Shown piece by piece: positions 7,308 to 12,885 of a stretch of DNA of 12,885 nucleotides. Position 1 is the first letter of the stretch. Every line of letters begins with the position of its first letter. Under the pieces are notes generated by a model that was not told the origin of the DNA, made no database searches, and saw only the letters and a program-made list of their open reading frames with translations. The stretch is from Acidimicrobiia bacterium (GTDB lineage: Bacteria > Actinomycetota > Acidimicrobiia > Acidimicrobiales > JACDCH01): assembly GCA_013694495.1 (NCBI GenBank), contig JACDCH010000071.1, positions 1 to 12,885 of the forward strand, in the 5' to 3' direction. The translations under genes and the position numbers were made by a program.

Positions 7308-7315
7308 CGTCGACC

Positions 7316-8092
7316 GTGCGTGTCGCCACCTGGAACGTGAACTCCCTGGGCGCACGGCTCGAGCGCGTCGAGGCCTGGCTCGCCGAGGTGGAGCCCGACG
7401 TCGTCTGCCTGCAGGAGACGAAGCTGGCCGACGACGCCTTCCCGTCGCTCACGTTCTCCGCGCTCGGCTACGAGTCGTTCCACCACGGCCAGGGCCGCTG
7501 GAACGGCGTGGCCGTGCTCAGCCGGGTCGGCCTCGAGGCCCCGGCGGCCGGCTTCTCGCCGGACGACGTCGTTCCGCGCGACGAGGCGCGCATCGTGTCG
7601 GCCACCTGCGGCGGCGTGCGCGTGGTCAGCGTCTACGTGCCCAACGGCCGGTCGCCCGACCACGAGCAGTACCAGTTCAAGCTCGAGTGGCTGGCCGCCC
7701 TGCGGGGCCACCTCGACGCGGCCTGCCGGCCGACGGCCGACCTTCTCGTGTGCGGCGACTTCAACATCGCCCCCGACGACCGCGACGTGTACGACCCCGC
7801 CAAGTTCGTCGGCTCCACCCACGTCACGCCGGCCGAGCGCAGCGCGCTGGACGGACTGCTCGAGTGGGGCCTGGTCGACGTCTTCCGCCGGCACCACGAC
7901 GAAGCCGGGCTGTACTCGTGGTGGGACTACCGCGCCGGCGACTTCCACCAGGGCCGGGGCCTGCGCATCGACCTCGTGCTCGCCACGCCGGCCCTCGCTG
8001 AAAAGGCAGTGTGGTCGCTCGTCGACCGCAACGCCCGCAAGGGCAAGCCCACGCCGTCCGACCACGCGCCCGTGATCGTCGAGTTCGGGTGA
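7316..8092 (+). CDS. xth: Exodeoxyribonuclease III (AP endonuclease, EEP family), 258 aa
   Basis: A base-excision-repair enzyme: it cuts 5' to abasic sites and removes nucleotides 3'->5' from duplex DNA using Mg2+. The exonuclease-endonuclease-phosphatase fold motifs are all present: WNVNS (Asn7/Asn9), LQETK with the metal-binding Glu34, YVPNG (Tyr107), CGDFNIAP (Asp148, Asn150), RIDLVL (Asp219) and the terminal SDHAPV with the Asp249-His250 pair. The length equals typical XthA. I chose GTG 7316 because RVATWNVNS is the normal N-terminus and because of the -10-like box 8 nt upstream. An in-frame ATG at 7268 adds 16 residues that do not look like the family. The thioesterase gene follows after 12 nt, so the pair is likely co-transcribed. 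Confidence 0.95.
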   Translation: MRVATWNVNSLGARLERVEAWLAEVEPDVVCLQETKLADDAFPSLTFSALGYESFHHGQGRWNGVAVLSRVGLEAPAAGFSPDDVVPRDEARIVSATCGGVRVVSVYVPNGRSPDHEQYQFKLEWLAALRGHLDAACRPTADLLVCGDFNIAPDDRDVYDPAKFVGSTHVTPAERSALDGLLEWGLVDVFRRHHDEAGLYSWWDYRAGDFHQGRGLRIDLVLATPALAEKAVWSLVDRNARKGKPTPSDHAPVIVEFG

Positions 8093-8104
8093 CGGGCGGC
8101 TCCC

Positions 8105-8758
8105 ATGAGTGAGCGGGCCGAGGAGATCCGGCGGGTCGCCGACGCGCTGCGCGACGTCATCGAGCGCTTCGTCGCCACGTCGGCGCCGCTCGAGGTGTTC
8201 GACGGCATCGCCGACGACCTCCGCGCCGTGGCGGCCAAGCTCGACGGCTACCCCCAGGACCACCTGTTCTTCGGCTTCCCGGAGGCCTCCACCGCCGGCG
8301 AGGTCGGCGACACCGAAGGGCCCTTCGACAACAGCCCGCTGATGGGGCGGGCCAACCCGCTGGCGCCGCCGCTCAAGCTCACCGTCGAGGCCGACCGCGT
8401 CGTCGGCACCGTTCGCTTCGGCTCGGCCTACGAGGGGCCACCCGGCCACGTGCACGGCGGCTTCGTGGCCGCCGCCTTCGACGAGCTGCTCGGGCTCACC
8501 CAGGCGCTGGGCGGCAGCCCCGGCATGACCGGCCGCCTCATCGTGCACTACCGCCGGCCGACGCCGCTCCGCACCGAGCTGCACCTCGAGGGCACCGTCG
8601 AACGGGTCGACGGGCGCAAGCGGTTCTGCATCGGGAAGCTGTGGGCCGACGGCGTGCTCTGCGCCGAGGCTGAGGGCCTGTTCGTCACCGTCGACTTCGA
8701 GAAGATCAGCGACCTGCACCGCAGGCGCGAAGAAGCGCGGTCCGCCCTCCCGGACTGA
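8105..8758 (+). CDS. PaaI-like hotdog-fold thioesterase, 217 aa
   Basis: Probably hydrolyses an acyl-CoA thioester in the cytoplasm; the substrate is not evident. Residues about 88-200 form a hotdog domain with the PaaI/THEM4-type active-site segment GHVHGGFVAAAFDE (His117, Gly118-119, Asp126-Glu127). The following strands carry YRRPTPL and FVTVDFEKI. The N-terminal ~75 residues are an extra, mostly helical segment (about 3-47), then a loop with FDNSPLMGRANPL, as in larger actinobacterial members that place the hotdog domain C-terminally. The ATG lies 12 nt after the xth stop with only a weak G-rich stretch, so it probably depends on readthrough from xth. The final residues (about 203-217) are charged and probably disordered. 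No functional link to DNA repair is apparent. Confidence 0.87.
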   Translation: MSERAEEIRRVADALRDVIERFVATSAPLEVFDGIADDLRAVAAKLDGYPQDHLFFGFPEASTAGEVGDTEGPFDNSPLMGRANPLAPPLKLTVEADRVVGTVRFGSAYEGPPGHVHGGFVAAAFDELLGLTQALGGSPGMTGRLIVHYRRPTPLRTELHLEGTVERVDGRKRFCIGKLWADGVLCAEAEGLFVTVDFEKISDLHRRREEARSALPD

Positions 8759-9046
8759 GTTTCGAGCTCCCTCGTTCGGCTGCTGTCGCAAGGGTTTCTT
8801 GCTCCGCGAACCATCGAGCCGCTCGCGACGTTTCGCAAGAACCCAAGCGATCACTCCGTTCGCTCGAGTTTTGATCGACCCTCGCTCTGCTCGGGCTGTC
8901 CGGTCCTCGGCCGACTTCGTCGCCCTGCGGCCGATGCCTGGGGGCGCCGTCCCCAGACCCCCAGCGCCTACGGCGGTCGCCAGCCGCGTCGCGGCGCCAT
9001 GACCGACGGCCGCCAATCCGTCCGGAGGCCCTGAAGGTGGAGGCGG
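8759..9046. other. Noncoding convergent spacer with short inverted repeats
   Basis: This 288-nt gap lies between the convergent stops of the thioesterase and DUF2505 genes. Short hairpins are visible: GCAAG/CTTGC (8788-8792 with 8798-8802), CTGGGG (8938-8943) pairing with CCCCAG (8951-8956) or, as CTGGGGG, with CCCCCAG (8958-8964), and GCCGCG-T-CGCGGC (8983-8995). The first half is richer in imperfect CTCG/TTCG words and lower in GC than the genes. An open frame at 8799-9002 looks like chance. The region probably holds a bidirectional terminator and possibly a decayed dispersed repeat. Confidence 0.55.
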
Positions 9047-9550
9047 TCAGCCGTCGAGGCCGTCGAGGTAGGCCTCGACGATGGGCACCTCGGCCCGCAG
9101 CTGGTCCTCGAGGCCCGAGACGATGGCGTTCTCGACGAGCTTGGCCACGAGCGGCGCCTTCACCCGCAGGTCGCCGTCGCTGCGGCGCACGGCGCCGGCG
9201 ACCGCGGCCGCGGGGTCGAAGCGGTAGCTGCCCCGGCACGAGAACCGGTCGCCGTAGTGGTCGGGCACCATCACGTAGCTCACGGTGCGGGCCACGAGGT
9301 CATGGGCCGACTCCTGCACCCACGTGAGCTTGGCCGGGTCGATCACCCGCCGGGCCGCCGGGGCGAGGTCGGCGGAGAAGAACCACCGCACCCGGAGGTG
9401 CACGGTGTCGCCGTCGGCCCGATGGGCGAGCACCTGCGGGGCGCTCGCCCGGGGCAGGTCGGCGAAGGCGGCGTAGAGCGCTGGGTCGGCGTAGGCGACC
9501 ACCAGGTCGTCGGCGTCGGCCGCGTAGTTGGTCTCGAGCCCGAACCTCAC
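9047..9550 (-). CDS. DUF2505-like (SRPBCC/START-type) protein, 167 aa
   Basis: Function unknown. The protein starts with a beta strand (RFGLETNYA), then a helix with a D-x-x-LYAAFADL pattern, several strands (HLRVRWFF, ARTVSYVMVP, RFSCRGSYRF) and a long C-terminal amphipathic helix (about 130-162). This is the topology of helix-grip START/Bet v1 proteins and matches the actinobacterial DUF2505 family in length and in the late K-x-PLV-x-K-x-VE region. Such proteins usually bind hydrophobic ligands, but no ligand can be named. The start is GTG 9550, overlapping the helicase stop as GTGA, so it is translationally coupled to the helicase. There is no signal peptide or membrane segment. Family assignment is moderate; that it is a real gene is strongly supported by the overlap. 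Confidence 0.8.
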   Translation of the reverse strand: MRFGLETNYAADADDLVVAYADPALYAAFADLPRASAPQVLAHRADGDTVHLRVRWFFSADLAPAARRVIDPAKLTWVQESAHDLVARTVSYVMVPDHYGDRFSCRGSYRFDPAAAVAGAVRRSDGDLRVKAPLVAKLVENAIVSGLEDQLRAEVPIVEAYLDGLDG

Positions 9551-11319
9551 CCCAGCATCTTCCCGCGCGCCGGCGCCAGCTGCTCGCGGAGCGCAGCGAT
9601 GTGGGCCCGGCCGTCGATCGGGCGGTTGACGCGGCGGTCGTCGGCGAGGGCCTGGGCCAGCTCGGTGAGGTACGGGGACCGGCGGCGGGCCCGCTCCCGG
9701 TCGCGGATGGTGCGGCGGGCGACCCACGTGATGTGCAGCTCGTCGCGGGCCCGGGTGCAGGCGACGTAGAACAGACGGCGCTCCTCGGACTCGGCCTCGG
9801 AGCCCGACGCCCACCACACGGGCACGAGGCCCTCCTCGGCCCCGGCCAGGTGCACGACCGACCACTCGAGCCCCTTGGCCCCGTGGAACGTCGTCAGCTC
9901 GACCGCGTCCTGCGTCGTGGGGGCGAGCCCGACGAGGGCGAGCCAGGCGAGGAACCCCGGCAGCGACGGCGTGCCCTTGGCCCGTTCGTAGTCGTCGGCG
10001 GCGTCGAGCATCGCCCGCAACGGCGTGTCGTCGTCGCCCTCGCCGACGGCGTCGGTGTCGGCGTCGACGGTGGTGGCCAGGTGGGCGAGGGCGGCCCGGT
10101 ACGGCATCTGCGCGTTGCGGAGCCAGCCCAGGGCCCGCCGCACCCCGGGGTCGTCGCTGTTGTCGTGGCCGACGACCCGGTGCGGGATGCGGTGGGCGAC
10201 GAGGGCGGCCACGATCGGTTCGAGCTGGGCCCGGGTGCGCACGAGCACGGCGTGGTCGCCCCACGGCCGGCCCGGCCGGCGGCGGTCGATGAGCTCGCGG
10301 GCGATCAGCGCCGCCTCGGCCTGCTCGTCGTTGCAGCCGGAGATCGTGGGCAGCAGGCCGGCCTCGCGGACCGGGTGGACGTCGACGTCCTGGCCGCCGG
10401 CGATCAACGTCCGGGTGGCGGCGGTGATGATCCCGGGCGTCGACCGGTACGAGTTGCGCAGCCGGACCGTCGTGGCTCCCGGGAAGTGGTGGTCGAAGCG
10501 GCGCAGGTACGTGACGTCGGCACCGTTGAACCCGTAGATCGCCTGGTTCGGGTCACCCACCACGCACACCGAGGCGTGGTCGGGCACGAGCAGGTGCAGG
10601 AACCGCAGCTGCAGCGCGTTCACGTCCTGGAACTCGTCGACGTAGGGGTGGGCGCAGAAGAGCTGGCGCCCCGCACGCCACACCGGGTCGTCCTCGAGGC
10701 GCCGCGCCGCCTGCTCCAGCAGGTCGTCGAAGTCGACCACCTGGCGCTGGTGCTTCAGCGTGGTGTAGCGGACCATCGCCTGAGCGAGCCGGTCCGGGGC
10801 GGCGCGGGTGGAGCGCCGGGCCTCGAGCGCCGCCTCGGGGTAGCGCTCGGCGCCCACGAGGCGGGCCCGGGCCCAGGAGAGCTCGTCGCGCAGCTCGAAC
10901 AACAGGCGCTCGTCGCCGCAGGCCTCCCGGAGCAGCTTCGAAGGGTCGCCCACGACGGTGGGCGCCGGCTTGCGGCGGTCGGCGCACCACTGCAGGAGCT
11001 CCTGGCGGGCGATGCCGTGGAACGTGCCGGTGCGGATCCGCTCGCGCAGCCCGAGCGCCTGCAGCCGGCTGCGCAGCTCGTTGGCCGCGGCCCGGCTGAA
11101 CGTCAGGGCCACGACCTTGCCGGGCACGTCGCGGTCGGTCATGCACCGCCAGGCGATGCGGCGGGTGAGCACCCTGGTCTTGCCCGACCCGGCCGGGGCG
11201 ATGATGGCCAGGGGTAGGGCGTCGGAGGTGACGGCGGCGCGCTGCTCGTCGTCCAGGCCGACCAGCAGGTCGTCCGGATCGGCACCGCCCGACCCCGCCG
11301 CCCCGATGTCGACCTCCAC
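9547..11319 (-). CDS. UvrD/PcrA-like SF1A ATP-dependent DNA helicase, 590 aa
   Basis: A 3'->5' DNA helicase of the UvrD/Rep group, probably acting in repair or recombination intermediate processing. All motifs are present: LDDEQRAAV (Q-motif, 22-30), Walker A APAGSGKTR (41-49, Lys47), TFSRAAANELR (Ia), TGTFHGIA, Walker B VDEFQD (Asp228-Glu229), GDPNQAIYGFNGAD (III), LRNSYRS (IV), TTFHGAKGLEW (V) and YVACTRAR (VI). At 590 residues it is shorter than UvrD1/PcrA (about 700-770). The 2B region is small and there is no HRDC or Tudor-like C-terminal extension. I chose GTG 11319 because a TACGGT box ends 7 nt upstream and because the conserved region starts 20 residues in; the frame stays open to 11997 but that part runs antisense through the zincin gene. 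Divergent from the zincin; overlaps DUF2505 downstream. Confidence 0.93.
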   Translation of the reverse strand: MEVDIGAAGSGGADPDDLLVGLDDEQRAAVTSDALPLAIIAPAGSGKTRVLTRRIAWRCMTDRDVPGKVVALTFSRAAANELRSRLQALGLRERIRTGTFHGIARQELLQWCADRRKPAPTVVGDPSKLLREACGDERLLFELRDELSWARARLVGAERYPEAALEARRSTRAAPDRLAQAMVRYTTLKHQRQVVDFDDLLEQAARRLEDDPVWRAGRQLFCAHPYVDEFQDVNALQLRFLHLLVPDHASVCVVGDPNQAIYGFNGADVTYLRRFDHHFPGATTVRLRNSYRSTPGIITAATRTLIAGGQDVDVHPVREAGLLPTISGCNDEQAEAALIARELIDRRRPGRPWGDHAVLVRTRAQLEPIVAALVAHRIPHRVVGHDNSDDPGVRRALGWLRNAQMPYRAALAHLATTVDADTDAVGEGDDDTPLRAMLDAADDYERAKGTPSLPGFLAWLALVGLAPTTQDAVELTTFHGAKGLEWSVVHLAGAEEGLVPVWWASGSEAESEERRLFYVACTRARDELHITWVARRTIRDRERARRRSPYLTELAQALADDRRVNRPIDGRAHIAALREQLAPARGKMLG

Positions 11320-11326
11320 CCGCGAC

Positions 11327-11332
11327 ACCGTA
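11327..11332 (-). promoter_or_regulatory. -10-like TACGGT for the helicase operon
   Basis: On the minus strand TACGGT ends 7 nt before the GTG at 11319. It shares its TA dinucleotide (11331-11332) with the opposite-strand box of the zincin gene, so the two promoters physically overlap. Confidence 0.5.
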
Positions 11333-11336
11333 CGCT
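11331..11336 (+). promoter_or_regulatory. -10-like TACGCT for the zincin gene
   Basis: TACGCT ends 7 nt before the TTG at 11344. The identical hexamer with identical spacing precedes the PH-domain gene at 11935. It supports the unusual TTG start and a leaderless transcript. Confidence 0.5.
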
Positions 11337-11343
11337 CACCGGC

Positions 11344-11694
11344 TTGCTCGACATCACCCCGGAGCGGTTCGAGGAGCTCGTCGTCGACGCCCTCGATGGC
11401 ATCCCCGACGACCTGGCCCGGCACATGGAGAACGTCGCCGTGTTCGTGAAGGACAAGTCGCGGCAGCGGGGCCTGCTCGGCCTGTACCAGGGCGTGCCCC
11501 TCACGGTCCGCGGCAACAGCTACGGCATCGGTGGGGGGACGCCCGACCGCATCACGATCTTCCGAGAGCCGATCGTCGCCCGCTGCCGGACCGAGGCCGA
11601 GGTCGTGCGCCAGGTGACGATCACCGTCGTGCACGAGGTCGCCCACCACTTCGGCATCGACGACCGGCGGCTCCACGAGCTCGGCTGGGCCTGA
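11344..11694 (+). CDS. Minimal zincin metallopeptidase-family protein (DUF1025-like), 116 aa
   Basis: A very small HExxH protein of the actinobacterial metallopeptidase family often called DUF1025 or zincin-like. Residues 97-113 hold the motif HEVAHHFGIDDRRLHEL: zinc ligands His97 and His101, catalytic Glu98, the Gly104 turn, Asp106/Asp107 as possible third-ligand candidates and Glu112 in the conserved RLxEL. The N-terminal part (MLDITPERFEELV, then an AVFVKD strand and a GLLGLYQGVPLT segment) also matches family members. Its substrates are not known, and proteolysis has not been generally shown for the family. No signal peptide, so cytoplasmic. The start codon is TTG, backed by the -10-like box 7 nt upstream; no in-frame ATG or GTG precedes the conserved region plausibly. 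Divergent from the helicase by 24 bp. A large hairpin follows the stop after 39 nt. Confidence 0.88.
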   Translation: MLDITPERFEELVVDALDGIPDDLARHMENVAVFVKDKSRQRGLLGLYQGVPLTVRGNSYGIGGGTPDRITIFREPIVARCRTEAEVVRQVTITVVHEVAHHFGIDDRRLHELGWA

Positions 11695-11733
11695 CTTCTT
11701 CGCCGTCACTCGCTTCGACCGCCTGTCCTCCGC

Positions 11734-11780
11734 AATCGGGGGCAGCCATCGCGACATGGGCGCGACTGCTACCCCCGATT
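11734..11780. terminator. Large interrupted hairpin after the zincin gene
   Basis: AATCGGGGG (11734-11742) pairs perfectly with CCCCCGATT (11772-11780). CAG/CTG (11743-11745 with 11766-11768) and TCGCG/CGCGA (11749-11753 with 11761-11765) extend the stem across two 3-nt bulges to about 17 bp, with a 7-nt loop. No U-tract follows. Probable terminator, or a structured 3' end. Confidence 0.5.
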
Positions 11781-11793
11781 CGGCCTGGGGGTG

Positions 11794-11810
11794 GCCGGCG
11801 CGGCGCCGGC
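11794..11810. repeat. Perfect GC palindrome GCCGGCGC-G-GCGCCGGC
   Basis: An 8-bp inverted repeat around a single central G lies between the zincin hairpin and copy 2 of the two-armed element. It could be a protein-binding site or part of an extrusion-prone structure; in DNA this rich in GC a chance origin is also possible. Confidence 0.4.
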
Positions 11811-11825
11811 GATGCGGATGACGCA

Positions 11826-11877
11826 GAAGGACCTGCGGCTCTGAGTCCTTTGCGGATGAATCGATCCGCAGGTCCTG
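11826..11877 (+). repeat. Two-armed palindromic element, copy 2
   Basis: GAAGGACCTGCG (11826-11837) is followed after 28 nt by CCGCAGGTCCTG (11866-11877). Within these, AGGACCTGCGG and CCGCAGGTCCT form a perfect 11-bp inverted repeat. The centre contains TGCGGAT (11851-11857), which can instead pair with ATCCGCA (11864-11870), overlapping the right arm, so two folds exclude each other. Both 12-mers match copy 1 at 3723-3773 exactly. It lies 44 nt upstream of the -10-like box of the PH-domain gene. Confidence 0.7.
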
Positions 11878-11921
11878 ACCCGCCCGGGTGGCGAGGTCAC
11901 GGTGCGTGGCGTTGCCGCGTC

Positions 11922-11927
11922 TACGCT
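11922..11927 (+). promoter_or_regulatory. -10-like TACGCT for the PH-domain gene
   Basis: TACGCT ends 7 nt before the GTG at 11935, exactly as before the zincin gene. It falls inside the longer open frame that begins at 11902, which argues that the longer frame is not the coding start. Confidence 0.5.
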
Positions 11928-11934
11928 CCGGCCC

Positions 11935-12606
11935 GTGGCCTTCCCTCCCAAGTTGCTCAACGACGGTGAGGAGATCGTCCACGACCTCCGGCCCCACTGG
12001 TGGTACATGGCGGAGACCAGCGCGGCGGTGCTCGGCTCGGCCATCCTCGGCGTGGTCGTGGCGGTCGTGTTCAAGGATGACGACGGGACGCTCTACGACG
12101 TGCTGCGGATCGCGTCCATCGTGCTGATCGTGCTGAGCCTGGTCTGGTTCGGGGTGCGCTACGCGAAGTGGGCCACCACGAACTTCGTCGTCACCTCCGA
12201 CCGCCTGATCTACCGGGCCGGGGTGCTGGCCAAGACCGGCATCGAGATTCCGCTCGAGCGGGTGAACACCGTCTTCTTCAACCAGACCATCTTCGAGCGG
12301 ATGCTCGGCGCCGGCGACCTCTCGATCGAGTCGGGTGGGGAGACGGGGAAGCAGACGTTCTCCGACATCCGCCGGCCGTCGCTCGTGCAGAACGAGATCT
12401 ACCGGCAGATGGAGGCGAACAACGCCCGCATGTACTCCGGCCGCACGCGCACCGGCGCCGCCCCCGACGACGCGGCGCCCATGGCGCCGGTCGGCGGCGG
12501 GTCGATCACCGAGCAGATCGAGCAGCTCGACGGGCTGCGCCAGCGCGGGCTCATCAGCGAGGCCGAGTTCAGCGAGAAGAAGGCCGAGCTCCTCAAAAGG
12601 ATGTGA
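11935..12606 (+). CDS. Membrane-anchored bacterial PH-domain (bPH_2) protein with SHOCT tail, 223 aa
   Basis: A membrane protein of unknown role. Residues about 29-46 and 57-76 are two hydrophobic segments predicted to cross the membrane. A bacterial PH domain of the YdbS-like type follows (about 79-157): FVVTSDRLIYRAGVL, then IEIPLERVNTV, a typical bPH_2 signature, and the helix LVQNEIYRQME. A Pro/Ala/Gly linker leads to a C-terminal SHOCT helical hairpin (190-222: ITEQIEQLDGLRQRGLIS, then EFSEKKAELL), a module usually found at protein ends and thought to mediate oligomerisation. The GTG at 11935 is chosen over 11902 because a -10-like box lies between them and because the family N-terminus AFPPKLLNDGEEIV starts right there. 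Its stop overlaps the start of the BtuF-like gene (GTGA), suggesting coupled translation. Confidence 0.88.
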   Translation: MAFPPKLLNDGEEIVHDLRPHWWYMAETSAAVLGSAILGVVVAVVFKDDDGTLYDVLRIASIVLIVLSLVWFGVRYAKWATTNFVVTSDRLIYRAGVLAKTGIEIPLERVNTVFFNQTIFERMLGAGDLSIESGGETGKQTFSDIRRPSLVQNEIYRQMEANNARMYSGRTRTGAAPDDAAPMAPVGGGSITEQIEQLDGLRQRGLISEAEFSEKKAELLKRM

Positions 12607-12885
12607 TCCCGCCCCGGGTCGTCAGCCTGGTGCCGTCGGCCACGGAGACGTTGGTGGCGTGGGGCGTCGACGTCGTGGGCTGCACCCGCTTCTGTGAGCA
12701 GCCGGCGCTGCGCACCGTCGGCGGGACCAAGGACCCCGACCTCGCCGCCGTCATCGCTCTGGCGCCCGACGTCGTCGTCGTCGACGAGGAGGAGAACCGG
12801 CGCGAGGACGCCGAGGCGCTGGTGGCGGCCGGGGTCGCGCTCCACGTGCTGGCGGTGCGGGCCGTCGGCGAGGTGGCGCCGCAGC
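12603..12885 (+). CDS. BtuF-like helical-backbone metal/cobalamin-binding protein, 3' partial, no signal peptide
   Basis: The first 94 residues of a type III periplasmic-binding-protein-like fold (the BtuF/TroA helical-backbone receptors for cobalamin, haem or siderophores). The sequence reads RVVSLVPSATETLVAWG (5-21), VVGCTRFCEQP (24-34), VGGTKDPDLAAVIALAPDVV (39-58), then VDEEENRRED (60-69) and AAGVALHVLAV, which are hallmarks of the N-terminal lobe. The protein starts almost directly with the first core strand, so there is no room for a Sec signal or lipobox; it is presumably cytoplasmic. Start GTG 12603 overlaps the preceding stop (GTGA). Cys27 and Cys31 are near the usual ligand cleft. 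The rest lies outside the window, so substrate and any neighbouring transporter genes cannot be judged. Confidence 0.85.
   Translation, partial: MIPPRVVSLVPSATETLVAWGVDVVGCTRFCEQPALRTVGGTKDPDLAAVIALAPDVVVVDEEENRREDAEALVAAGVALHVLAVRAVGEVAPQ

Noticed and set aside
8799..9002. A 67-codon plus-strand frame in the convergent spacer
   Set aside because: Arg/Ser/Ala/Pro-rich composition, no start signal, overlaps inverted repeats, no recognisable motif.
7301..9016. A 571-codon minus-strand frame opposite xth and the thioesterase
   Set aside because: It mirrors two well-supported genes and shows no motif; long antisense frames are common at this GC content.
9601..11217. A 538-codon plus-strand frame opposite the helicase
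   Set aside because: The helicase strand has all SF1A motifs; this frame is compositional.
11320..11997. N-terminal extension of the helicase frame
   Set aside because: It runs antisense through the zincin gene and a noncoding spacer, has low-quality composition, and a -10-like box sits just before GTG 11319.

Overview
The window is high-GC, densely coded bacterial chromosome, about 12.9 kb, with very GC-rich third codon positions and many GTG or TTG starts. The first gene is an actinobacterial-type 2-oxoglutarate dehydrogenase in which an E2-like acyltransferase domain is fused to E1 (Kgd/OdhA). Together with DUF2505, SHOCT-tailed membrane PH proteins, a Lys/Ala-rich histone-like tail and likely leaderless starts, this points to an actinomycetota. 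An Acidimicrobiia-like lineage is my best guess, but I cannot prove it from the sequence. I see no insertion sequence, integrase, phage gene, CRISPR array, rRNA or tRNA. This is mostly housekeeping chromosome with some poorly characterised accessory proteins.

Layout. (1) 1-3394 (+): the 3' part of kgd, cut by the window edge. (2) 3434-5811 (-): an M20 zinc peptidase (4474-5811) whose stop overlaps the start of a HAD-family hydrolase (3839-4477). A palindrome-rich spacer separates these from a small four-cysteine protein that resembles a high-potential iron-sulfur protein (3434-3682). (3) 5868-7145 (+): a composite RNA-binding protein with an NYN/PIN nuclease domain, an S1-like domain and a Lys/Ala-rich tail, followed by two strong hairpins. 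(4) 7316-8758 (+): exodeoxyribonuclease III and, 12 nt later, a hotdog-fold thioesterase. (5) 8759-9046: a noncoding convergent spacer with short inverted repeats. (6) 9047-11319 (-): a compact UvrD-like helicase whose stop overlaps the start of a DUF2505 protein. (7) 11344-11694 (+): a minimal HExxH zincin, divergent from the helicase with only 24 bp between start codons. (8) 11935-12885 (+): a bacterial PH-domain membrane protein with a C-terminal SHOCT helix hairpin, whose stop overlaps the start of a BtuF-like binding protein that has no signal peptide and runs off the window.

Shared architecture. Six of the seven genes that begin a probable transcription unit inside the window have a TANNNT (-10-like) hexamer 6-8 nt before the start codon and no ribosome-binding site. 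This suggests leaderless transcription and allowed several starts to be revised inward. Three gene pairs are joined by the 4-nt GTGA stop/start overlap. The helicase and zincin -10 boxes overlap each other. A two-armed palindromic element with conserved 12-nt arms and a variable centre occurs twice, at 3723-3773 and 11826-11877, each time between two codirectional transcription units.

No single obvious new multi-gene system is present. The observations most worth following are the repeated palindromic element, the overlapping divergent promoters, the HiPIP-like small protein and the NYN-S1-histone-tail fusion. All functions are inferred by reading motifs; no search was run.
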